A DNA stretch of 10,317 bases, taken from positions 1-10,317 of the forward strand of contig JAIEFH010000184.1 of NCBI GenBank assembly GCA_029067025.1. The letters run 5' to 3'. The translations under genes and the position numbers were made by a program. Every line of letters begins with the position of its first letter. The stretch's first letter is position 1. Under the pieces are notes generated by a model. That model worked only from the letters and a program-made list of their open reading frames with translations. It was not told where the DNA came from and searched no databases. This DNA is from Oscillospiraceae bacterium. Its GTDB lineage: Bacteria > Bacillota > Clostridia > Oscillospirales > Oscillospiraceae. Shown here one piece after another: positions 1 to 6,227 of this stretch.

Positions 1-49
1 GGGCGGTGAGGCCGGAGCCGATGATATTGATGGAATTCATGAAAGCCAT
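1..49 (-). CDS. flgC: Flagellar basal-body rod protein FlgC, N-terminal fragment (cut by window edge)
   Basis: Only the first 16 codons lie in the window, starting at the ATG at 49-47 and reading MAFMNSINIIGSGLTA. FlgC is one of the proximal rod proteins of the flagellar basal body. It is exported by the flagellar type III apparatus and polymerises around the rod axis with FlgB, FlgF and FlgG. The hydrophobic, amphipathic start with a small-residue patch (GSGLTA) fits the conserved N-terminal helix of rod and hook proteins. The gene follows flgB directly, which is the standard flgB-flgC order. A strong binding site (AAGGGGAGG, 61-69) lies 11 nt upstream of the ATG, in the 22-nt gap after the flgB stop. 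The identification rests on a short peptide plus gene order, so it is likely but not proven. Confidence 0.8.
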   Translation of the reverse strand, partial: MAFMNSINIIGSGLTA

Positions 50-71
50 AGTTTATGTAACCTCCCCTTGA

Positions 72-461
72 TTACTGGCCTTTGACGGCCATGCGGAGCA
101 GGGCGTAGTGCTTGTTGATGGCCTGATAGACGTACTGCTGCTGATAGGCGTTGCGGATCATCTCGGTCATCTCGCTGGTGACGTTCACGCCGTTGTCGTC
201 CATGCGGGTCTGCTCCTGGGCCTCGAACACGGTAAGCTCGGAATCCTCCAGGATGTCCCGCACGGCCTTTCTGGCCCCGGTGGGACGGCTGGCGGCCTCC
301 TCCAGCTTGGAGCGGATGCTCTCCTCGAAGGTCACGACTTTAGCCTTATAGTTGGGCGTTTCGGCGTTGGCGATATTGTCGAGAATTGCCGCCTGCTTCG
401 TCCAAAGGAAGCCCGCCGATTTTTCCAGCAGGAGCTGGGAGTTGCTCATCAAAAAGTCCAT
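72..461 (-). CDS. flgB: Flagellar basal-body rod protein FlgB
   Basis: Encodes 129 residues, about the normal length for FlgB, a proximal rod subunit that helps connect the MS ring to the rod. The N-terminal signature of flagellar axial proteins is visible at about residues 28-40 (DNIANAETPNYKA), followed by a variable charged middle. The C-terminal helix (about 94-126) contains the typical NAYQQQYVYQAINKHYALLR stretch. The start was chosen at the ATG at 461-459 because a clean AGGAGGG site (473-479) lies 11 nt upstream. The next ATG (codon 5) would be too far from it. The reading frame stays open back to an ATG at 653, but that extension has no binding site and no rod-protein character. The gene is first in a minus-strand operon with flgC downstream, led by the promoter at 708-736. 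I see no anomalies in the protein. Confidence 0.95.
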   Translation of the reverse strand: MDFLMSNSQLLLEKSAGFLWTKQAAILDNIANAETPNYKAKVVTFEESIRSKLEEAASRPTGARKAVRDILEDSELTVFEAQEQTRMDDNGVNVTSEMTEMIRNAYQQQYVYQAINKHYALLRMAVKGQ

Positions 462-701
462 ATTGATCCGACCCTCCTGAATCTTCCGGCCACGGCGTCT
501 CTCCATGGCGCAAATGGATACTATGAAATGCTTCCACGAAAAATACCGCCGCTCCCGCAACTTGTCCCCATGCGGAAAAATGATGGCGTGGAACGATATT
601 TCAAAGCTCCGATACCCTCCGCAAAACTTGAAGAAAATGGCTGTATTTTCCATTTTTTGGAGGTGTTGCCCCCATCAGAGCGCAAAAGGGCACAATCTGA
701 C
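462..701 (-). promoter_or_regulatory. Long structured 5' leader of the flgB operon
   Basis: About 240 nt lie between the predicted transcription start (near 701) and the flgB start codon, with no supportable gene. Reading the minus strand, I find five hairpins. They are: TCAGA/TCTGA continuing into GTGC/GCGC at 700-675; GGGGG-caaca-CCTCC at 673-659; AAAATGG-N9-CCATTTT at 656-634; CCGCA-N11-TGCGG at 575-555; and GCCATGG-agagacg-CCGTGGC at 509-489, ten nt before the flgB binding site. I looked for the conserved cores of class I and class II c-di-GMP riboswitches, which are common before clostridial motility genes, and did not find them. The hairpins are seen directly; a regulatory role is inference. 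Some could be chance pairing in GC-rich DNA. Confidence 0.5.
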
Positions 702-707
702 CCGGCT

Positions 708-736
708 ATTATAGCACAGTGCGCCAGATAGTTCAA
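708..736 (-). promoter_or_regulatory. Sigma-A-type promoter of the flgB operon
   Basis: On the minus strand there is TTGAAC (731-736), a spacer of exactly 17 nt, and TATAAT (708-713). It is preceded by TGC, giving an extended -10 (TGnTATAAT). This is a near-perfect vegetative promoter, with transcription expected to begin near 701. No sigma-28 (FliA/SigD) style promoter was seen, which fits an early, basal-body operon. An inverted repeat, AGTCC-N6-GGACT (754-769), is centred about 60 bp upstream of the predicted start, where an activator could bind. That role is speculative. Confidence 0.85.
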
Positions 737-815
737 CCCTTTTTCTACATTAAAGTCCTGCCTTGGACTCCAATTTATGGGGCGCTTTGGCACACGTGAG
801 GGCCTCGCGGCCCCC

Positions 816-854
816 AAAAACGTCCCCCAGGCATTGATTGCCCGGAGGACGTTT
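816..854 (-). terminator. Strong intrinsic terminator of the signalling operon
   Basis: Downstream of the histidine kinase stop, the minus-strand transcript forms a 16-bp uninterrupted stem (839-854 pairing with 818-833, two G-U pairs) closed by the 5-nt loop ATCAA. The U run is at 816-820 and continues the last stem bases. The stem begins 3 nt after the stop codon (857-859). A second small hairpin (GGGCC-GCGA-GGCCC) follows at about 799-813. This should insulate the operon from the flgB promoter about 80 bp further on. Confidence 0.92.
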
Positions 855-856
855 GG

Positions 857-3451
857 TCACTTGATGTACTTTTCCAGAAGGCGCATGACCTCCTGCACGT
901 CGATGGGCTTGGCCACATGGGCGTTCATGCCGCACTCCAGGCTGCGGCGCACATCCTCGGCAAAGGCGTCCGCCGTCATGGCGATGATGGGCAGATTCCG
1001 ATCCGGGCGTTCCAAGGTGCGGATGACCTGGGTGGCCTCGTAGCCCCCCATCACCGGCATTCGGATATCCATCAGGATTGCGTCGTAGGACCCCACCGGG
1101 GACTGCTGGAACTTGTCCACGCAGATCTCGCCGTTCTCCGCCCATTCCAGCTCCAGTCCTTCGTCGCTGAGCAGCTCCGAGGCGATCTCCCAGTTGAGCT
1201 CGTTGTCCTCAGCCAGCAGGATGCGCCTCCCGGTCAGATCCCGCCTGCCCTCCTGGGGCTGCTCCACCTTCTCCTCCTCGGGAAGATCCGCAAACCGGCG
1301 CAGCGAATTGAACAGCGTAGAGCGGAACAGCGGCTTGGAAATAAACCCGGTGATACCGGCAGCTTTGGCGTCTTGCTCAATCTCTCCCCAGTCGTAAGCG
1401 GATATGAGCAGGATGGGCACGTGGTCGCCCAGCTCCTCCCGGATGCGCTTGGCCGTGGCGATGCCGTCCATGCCGGGCAGCTTCCAGTCCAGCAGGATAA
1501 TCTCGTAATCGTCCCCCCGCTGGTGGCGCTTCATCACCATCTCCACGGCGCCCTCGCCATCCAGCGTCCACTCCGCGTTTACCCCGATAGAGCGCAGGGC
1601 GGACGCGGTTGACTCGCATAGCTGTTGGTCGTCGTCCACCACCAGCATATCCCAGTTGGGGAGGATCATGTCCTCCTCCATCACCTCGGCCTTTTCCAGA
1701 TCCAGCGTGACGTTGAACTCAGTGCCCCTGCCCTGGCGGCTGTTCACGTCGATGGTGCCGCCCATGGCGTCCACCACAATGAATTTGGTGATGGTCATCC
1801 CCAGGCCGGTGCCCTCGGTGCGGTGGACGCGGGCGCTGTCCTCCCTGGCAAAGGAGTCAAAAATGTGTTTCTGGAACTCCTCCGACATTCCGATGCCAGT
1901 GTCCTTCACCTGGACGTGGATGCGCACATAGCTGTCCCCCTTGGGGGATGGCTCCTCGTACAAGGCCATATGGATCTGCCCCTCCTCGGGGGTAAACTTG
2001 ATGGCGTTGGACAGCAGGTTGATCAGCACCTGGTTCAGCCGCACGCTGTCGCAGATCACGTTTTCGGTGGAAATATCGTGGATGAACACGTCAAACTGCT
2101 GCCGCTTGGCCCTCACCTGGGGCTGGCAGATGGACACGATGCCGTCCACCGCCTCCCGCAGGGATACCTGATCCAGATTCAGCGTCATCTTGCCGCTCTC
2201 AATCTTGGACATATCCAGCACGTCGTTGATGAGGCCCAGCAGGTGTTTGCTGGACAGCGTGATCTTCTTCAGGCAGTGCCTCACCTGCTGCGTATCGTCG
2301 ATATTGGCGGTGGCGATGGCGGTCATGCCCACAATGGCGTTCATGGGGGTGCGGATGTCATGGCTCATGTTGGACAAAAACTCGCTCTTGGCCCGGTTGG
2401 CGTGTTCGGCCTCCTTTTGCGCCTCCTCCGCCGCTGCGCGGGCTTCCTCCGCCACGGCGCGGGCGTTCTCCACCTCCCGGAGCTGCTGCCGGGTGAGCTC
2501 AAAGTACTTAAAAAACACCAGCAGCAGCGCCGACAGGACGATCAGCCCGCTGAGTATGGTCAGGCTGCCCCACTCCTGGCCGAAGTTGCTGACGATGGTG
2601 TCCACCGAGCCGTAAGGCATGAAGGTGATGAGATGCCACTCGGAATAGGGCAGGCTGGTGCAGTACAGATGATACCGCTCCCCGTCCTTCATGGTCACTT
2701 CGGTGGTGTAGTTCTCCTCCCGCTCCATGGCGCCGCTAAGGGCCTCTATGTACTGATCCGGCGTCATGCCGCCCACATTGTCATAGAGGGTCCGGGCCCG
2801 CTCGAAATAGCTGTTGCCGTAGGCATCGGCGGTGCGCAGCACAAAGGAGCCGTCCCGGCGGATGATAAAGGAGTAGACCCGGTCATTGTTCTCATCCAGG
2901 GACAGGTGTTCGCTGATATAGCTCACCGGCAGCCCGGCCACCAGGCCCGCGCAGGGGTACTCCTCCGCGGGGGAATGGGACGAGGGCACCCCCAGCAGCA
3001 CCACCTTTTCCCCTTCGGCGTTGATGCCGACGCTCACCTTGTTCTCCCCCTTCAGCAGGGAGTTCAGAAAGGGCTCCGGATTGCTGAGCGTCAGCTCCGA
3101 GCCGTACAGCATCTCGAAGCTTCCGTCGGTCTTATAGAACGCCAGACAGTCGAAATCCCGGGAGCGGCCGTCTTTGATCAGCTCGTCCCGCGCGTCCTGA
3201 TCCGTATGGACCTTGTCCGCGGGCACGGTTCCCACCAGCACGTCCAGCTGATCCATGCGCAGGGCGATGATGGAGTCAAAGTGGATAGAGGTCTGCCTGC
3301 TCATGGTGGACATATAGAGCGTCCCAACCTCATTGATGGTCTTGGCGCTCTGGGCGCTCATATGGATCGCTAAGAAGGAAAAGACACACACGCACAGCAG
3401 AGCCACCCCGATCAGGCTGACCGTCAGCAACCGTGTTGTCTTGTTCTTCAT
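857..3451 (-). CDS. Membrane hybrid sensor histidine kinase with two C-terminal receiver domains
   Basis: Encodes 864 residues. A first membrane helix (about 8-30) and a second (about 296-316) enclose an extracytoplasmic sensor region (about 31-290) that looks like a double-Cache fold; its ligand is unknown. An alanine/glutamate-rich coiled-coil signalling helix (about 320-357) leads into the HisKA domain with the H-box SHDIRTP (phosphoacceptor H364). The ATPase domain follows, with N-box NQVLINLLSNAIKF (about 473-486), DTGIGM (517-522) and GTGLGM (547-552). Receiver 1 (about 601-722) has acidic D606-D608, phosphoacceptor D655 and K706. Receiver 2 (about 742-862) has E748/D749, D795 and K848. 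Both receivers look intact. The kinase lacks its own Hpt domain, and a separate Hpt gene lies immediately upstream. The ATG (3451-3449) overlaps the hpt stop as ATGA and has an AGGAGGG site at 3461-3467 inside hpt, so translation is probably coupled. It is the last gene of the operon, ending in the 816-854 terminator. Confidence 0.93.
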   Translation of the reverse strand: MKNKTTRLLTVSLIGVALLCVCVFSFLAIHMSAQSAKTINEVGTLYMSTMSRQTSIHFDSIIALRMDQLDVLVGTVPADKVHTDQDARDELIKDGRSRDFDCLAFYKTDGSFEMLYGSELTLSNPEPFLNSLLKGENKVSVGINAEGEKVVLLGVPSSHSPAEEYPCAGLVAGLPVSYISEHLSLDENNDRVYSFIIRRDGSFVLRTADAYGNSYFERARTLYDNVGGMTPDQYIEALSGAMEREENYTTEVTMKDGERYHLYCTSLPYSEWHLITFMPYGSVDTIVSNFGQEWGSLTILSGLIVLSALLLVFFKYFELTRQQLREVENARAVAEEARAAAEEAQKEAEHANRAKSEFLSNMSHDIRTPMNAIVGMTAIATANIDDTQQVRHCLKKITLSSKHLLGLINDVLDMSKIESGKMTLNLDQVSLREAVDGIVSICQPQVRAKRQQFDVFIHDISTENVICDSVRLNQVLINLLSNAIKFTPEEGQIHMALYEEPSPKGDSYVRIHVQVKDTGIGMSEEFQKHIFDSFAREDSARVHRTEGTGLGMTITKFIVVDAMGGTIDVNSRQGRGTEFNVTLDLEKAEVMEEDMILPNWDMLVVDDDQQLCESTASALRSIGVNAEWTLDGEGAVEMVMKRHQRGDDYEIILLDWKLPGMDGIATAKRIREELGDHVPILLISAYDWGEIEQDAKAAGITGFISKPLFRSTLFNSLRRFADLPEEEKVEQPQEGRRDLTGRRILLAEDNELNWEIASELLSDEGLELEWAENGEICVDKFQQSPVGSYDAILMDIRMPVMGGYEATQVIRTLERPDRNLPIIAMTADAFAEDVRRSLECGMNAHVAKPIDVQEVMRLLEKYIK

Positions 3452-3816
3452 CCCCCGGCGCCCTCCTGAAACGCCTCGATGGCCTGACGGGTGCGCTGGT
3501 AATCCTCCTTCACCCGCGCCACCAGCGCCTCCTCCCCCGCTTCGGGGGGCTTGCCGTCCCGCAGGGCCTCGGTGAGGGCCTCGGCAGACTCCAGCAGGGT
3601 GTTAAAGGCCAGGTTGGCGCACACGCCTTTGACCGTGTGGGCCGCCCGGAACGCCTCCTCCCGATCCCCCGCCGCCAGGGAGTCACACAGCAGCTGATAG
3701 CTGCCGTCATTCAAAAACTTCAGCACAAATTTCTGCACCAGCCGCTCGCTGCGCAGCCGGCCCATCACCTCGTCGTAGTCTCCACCCAGGGCGGTATAGC
3801 ACTCCTTCAGCGTCAT
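3448..3816 (-). CDS. Free-standing Hpt (histidine phosphotransfer) protein
   Basis: Encodes 122 residues, a normal size for a single Hpt four-helix bundle. The core motif AAHTVKGVCANL (residues 58-69) puts the phosphorylatable histidine at H60, followed by the lysine and glycine that are conserved in Hpt domains. Hpt proteins carry phosphate between aspartates of receiver domains and have no enzymatic activity of their own. It lies between the response regulator and the hybrid kinase and overlaps both by 4 nt (ATGA at 3816-3813 and at 3451-3448). Its binding site, GAGGAGG (about 3824-3830), lies in the end of the upstream gene. The natural inference is that it links the kinase receivers to the receiver of the c-di-GMP protein. 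The N-terminal half has no other recognisable domain. Confidence 0.9.
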   Translation of the reverse strand: MTLKECYTALGGDYDEVMGRLRSERLVQKFVLKFLNDGSYQLLCDSLAAGDREEAFRAAHTVKGVCANLAFNTLLESAEALTEALRDGKPPEAGEEALVARVKEDYQRTRQAIEAFQEGAGG

Positions 3817-5930
3817 TTGTTCTCCTCCTCGCCTTTGCGCTCATCCTCTTTGCGGCCTCCGTCGATGGGGGACACCGCCGAGGCCGCCGTGTCTACGGCG
3901 TTGTCTTTGTGATAGTAATTATAGCGTCCCTTCTTGCCGCTGTGCTTCACCACGTAGAGCGCCTGATCCGCGCAGCGGAACAGGGTCTCGTAATCCCGGC
4001 CCACCACGTCGGTGCTGGCCACGCCCATACTCACCGAGATGGGGAAGCCCTGGTAGTCCCCTCCGGCCAGCCGGCTGTAGATCCCCTCGATGGTGGACTC
4101 CAGATCCTCCTTGTACTCCAGGAAGATGAGGAACTCGTCCCCGCCCACTCGGGCGGCGATGTCCCCGCCCCGGATGCTGTGGCGCAGCCTGTCGGCCAGG
4201 AATTTCAGCGCCTCGTCGCCGAACAGATGCCCATAGGTGTCGTTGGCCCGCTTAAAATGATCCAGATCCAGGATGGCCAAGGCGTAGTGCCCGCTGGGCC
4301 GGTCCTCCAGCCGCTCCATGATCCGCTCCTGGGCGTAGGCCCGGTTGATCAGCCCCGTGAGGGCGTCGTGAGATGCCTGGCGCTCCAGCCGCTCCAGCTC
4401 CAGGCGGGTGCTGTGGATGTCCATAGCCTTGCCGATGCAGCCGGTATACCGGGGCGGCTCCTCTGAGGACCAGGAGGCCCGGGCAATGATCCGGTGCCAC
4501 CGCTCCTCCCCGTCTATGTGGAGCTTGCAGTCATACTGCACCACGGGGCTGCCCGGCGTGGTGGAATGGAGGGCGTCCGCCAGATCCTCCATATCGCTCT
4601 GAGAAATGACGGCCTGCCCCTGGATCTTCTCGCAGGGATCCATGACGGTCTCAGGCAGGCCCAGCTTTTCCGCCCCCCAGCTGCTCAGCACCAGGCAGGG
4701 CGGGTTGAGGGTATACTCGAACTGGGTCTCCTCGGTGAGGGAGGCAAAGAAGCTGTACTTCATCCGCTCGTGCTCCAGCAGCTCCAGCGTGCGCTCGGAA
4801 GCGGTGAGCTCCTCGTGCTTGTGCAGTTCCCGGGCCACGTTGCGCCGCTCCCGACGGCTGCGATCCTCGAAGCCGTCCTGGCTCAGCTCTGTCTGAATAT
4901 CGTCGGCGCAGTCCCTGAGACAGTCCATCACCAGGGGGTTGAAGGTGCCGCACTCCCCGCTGAGGATCATGTCCACCGCTTTCTCGTGGGTGAAGGCGGG
5001 CTTATACACCCGCTCGGAGGTCAGCGCGTCGTACACGTCGGCCAGCGCCACCATCTGGGCGGAGATGGGGATCTCGTCCCCGCGCAATCCGTCGGGATAG
5101 CCCCGGCCGTCCCACCGCTCATGGTGCCAGCGGCAGATCTCATACGCGGCCTTTACCAGCGGCTCATCCTGATAGGCGGGCAGGGCTTCCAGCATCTTCG
5201 CGCCCTCGATGGAGTGGGTTTTCATAATGGCGAACTCCTCGGGGGTAAACCTCCCCGGCTTGTTCAGGATCTCCTCCGGGATGGCGATCTTTCCGATGTC
5301 GTGGAGGGCGGAGGCGGTGCTGATGACGGAGATGTCCGACTGGGTCAGGTGGTATTTGTCCGTCCTCTGGAGCAGCGCCTTGAGCATGACCGCGGTAAGT
5401 ATGTTCACATGGCGCACATGGAGGCCGCTTTCGCCGTTGCGGAACTCCACGATGTGGCTGAGTATGTCGATCATCAGGCCGCTGCGGTGCTCTTTTTCGT
5501 AAATCTGCTCGGCCACCATGGAGGCCAGCTTTTTCTGCTTGGCGTACAGCAGGATGGTGTTCACCACCCGGCGGTGGACGATGAGGGCGTCGAAGGGCCG
5601 GCTGATGAAGTCGGTGATGCCCAGCTCGAAGGCCCGTTCAATGTGGCTGGAGCCCCGCTCCGCCGAGATCATGATGACCGGGATGTCCTCGATCCAGTGG
5701 TATTTATTCATCGTGGTGAGCACGCCGAAGCCGTCCATCTCGGGCATGACGATGTCCAGCAGCACCAGGGAGATCTCCGGCCCGTACTGCCGCATCATGG
5801 CCACGCCGTCTTTGCCGTTCTCCGCCTCCAGGATTTCATACTCCCCGCCCAGCATATCAGCCAGAATGGCTCGGTTCATCTCCGAGTCGTCTACAATGAG
5901 TATTTTCTGTCTGTCCGTAACCCGTTCCAA
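3813..5930 (-). CDS. Response regulator with HD-GYP, PAS and GGDEF domains (c-di-GMP phosphodiesterase/synthase)
   Basis: Encodes 705 residues from the start chosen here. The order is: receiver (about 8-125; acidic D14/D15, phosphoacceptor D59, S89), HD-GYP phosphodiesterase (about 150-360), a PAS-like segment (about 395-506), a short helix, and GGDEF diguanylate cyclase (about 520-673). The HD-GYP motifs look complete: H210-D211, H239, H269-H270, D274 and GYP at 277-279. GGDEF is intact at 596-600, with DxDxFK at 555-560. The RxxD inhibitory site (RGGD, 587-590) sits exactly five residues before GGDEF. The usual receiver lysine is arginine (R111, in ISRPFD). The charged tail (about 676-705) looks disordered. 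I chose the TTG at 5930-5928 because AAAAGGAG lies 9 nt upstream. An in-frame GTG at 5972 would add 14 residues, but it has no binding site and lies in a hairpin. It is the first gene of the operon, overlapping hpt by 4 nt. The net activity cannot be told from sequence. Confidence 0.93.
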   Translation of the reverse strand: MERVTDRQKILIVDDSEMNRAILADMLGGEYEILEAENGKDGVAMMRQYGPEISLVLLDIVMPEMDGFGVLTTMNKYHWIEDIPVIMISAERGSSHIERAFELGITDFISRPFDALIVHRRVVNTILLYAKQKKLASMVAEQIYEKEHRSGLMIDILSHIVEFRNGESGLHVRHVNILTAVMLKALLQRTDKYHLTQSDISVISTASALHDIGKIAIPEEILNKPGRFTPEEFAIMKTHSIEGAKMLEALPAYQDEPLVKAAYEICRWHHERWDGRGYPDGLRGDEIPISAQMVALADVYDALTSERVYKPAFTHEKAVDMILSGECGTFNPLVMDCLRDCADDIQTELSQDGFEDRSRRERRNVARELHKHEELTASERTLELLEHERMKYSFFASLTEETQFEYTLNPPCLVLSSWGAEKLGLPETVMDPCEKIQGQAVISQSDMEDLADALHSTTPGSPVVQYDCKLHIDGEERWHRIIARASWSSEEPPRYTGCIGKAMDIHSTRLELERLERQASHDALTGLINRAYAQERIMERLEDRPSGHYALAILDLDHFKRANDTYGHLFGDEALKFLADRLRHSIRGGDIAARVGGDEFLIFLEYKEDLESTIEGIYSRLAGGDYQGFPISVSMGVASTDVVGRDYETLFRCADQALYVVKHSGKKGRYNYYHKDNAVDTAASAVSPIDGGRKEDERKGEEENK

Positions 5931-6056
5931 GGCAAACAACTCCTTTTCAAACCGGCGCCACAGGCGGCTCACGGCCGCCCAAACCGCGCTGTTTTTTGGT
6001 ACTCACAGCCCGCGCCCTTTGAAGCGGGCGGGGCGGAGGGTATACGCCCTCACGAT
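5931..6056 (-). promoter_or_regulatory. Leader of the response-regulator operon, with hairpins
   Basis: About 125 nt lie between the predicted transcription start and the chosen TTG start. On the minus strand there is a perfect GGCGGC-cgtga-GCCGCC hairpin (5979-5963). It is flanked by the near-repeats GCGCGGTTTG and GGCGCCGGTTTG. Further upstream, GCCCGC pairs with GCGGGC across a 10-nt loop (about 6030-6009). The binding site for the gene (AAAAGGAG, about 5940-5947) follows the hairpins. No known riboswitch core was recognised. A role in translation control is inference only. Confidence 0.4.
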
Positions 6057-6062
6057 ACAGGC

Positions 6063-6092
6063 ATTATATCACAGGCCGGCGAAAAAAAACAA
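6063..6092 (-). promoter_or_regulatory. Promoter of the c-di-GMP signalling operon
   Basis: On the minus strand TATAAT (6063-6068) is preceded by TGA, giving an extended -10 (TGATATAAT). A weaker -35, TTGTTT (6087-6092), lies 18 nt upstream. Transcription should begin near 6056. The extended -10 is the strong part; the -35 matches the consensus at only four of six positions, which would suit a regulated promoter. It is divergent from the promoter at 6148-6176, with about 55 bp of A+T-rich DNA between the two -35 elements. Confidence 0.7.
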
Positions 6093-6147
6093 GCCGCTTT
6101 TTTCCTATTCGAAAAAATGGAAATCAAATAAAAATAATCCGTATATC

Positions 6148-6176
6148 TTTACATTTCCCCGCCGCTGGTATACAAT
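6148..6176 (+). promoter_or_regulatory. Sigma-A-type promoter of the beta-CASP RNase gene
   Basis: TTTACA (6148-6153), a 17-nt spacer and TACAAT (6171-6176) each match the vegetative consensus at five of six positions. Transcription should begin near 6183, leaving a short leader of about 45 nt before the gene. The upstream A+T-rich stretch (6096-6147) includes the inverted repeat TTTTTTC-N6-GAAAAAA at 6098-6117. This might be a protein-binding site or simply composition. Confidence 0.8.
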
Positions 6177-6227
6177 GAAAATTAGCGAAACTGCACAACA
6201 CACATCAAGGCTCGGAGGTGCTTTTTG

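Noticed and set aside
462..653. 64-residue N-terminal extension of FlgB, starting at the ATG at 653
   Set aside because: The frame is open but there is no ribosome binding site before 653, the peptide does not look like a rod protein, and the stretch is a structured leader. The ATG at 461 with AGGAGGG is clearly better.
462..701. Class I or II c-di-GMP riboswitch before flgB
   Set aside because: I looked for the conserved cores and tetraloop/receptor segments of both classes and did not find them.
1625..3373. Long plus-strand open frames opposite the histidine kinase, also opposite the response regulator (4494-6131) and glmM (7890-10175)
   Set aside because: These are antisense shadows in GC-rich DNA. 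They are rich in H, G, V, L and Q with no domain logic or binding sites, and they run through unrelated genes.
5931..6056. c-di-GMP riboswitch in the leader of the response-regulator operon
   Set aside because: Only GC-rich hairpins are present; no riboswitch core is recognisable.
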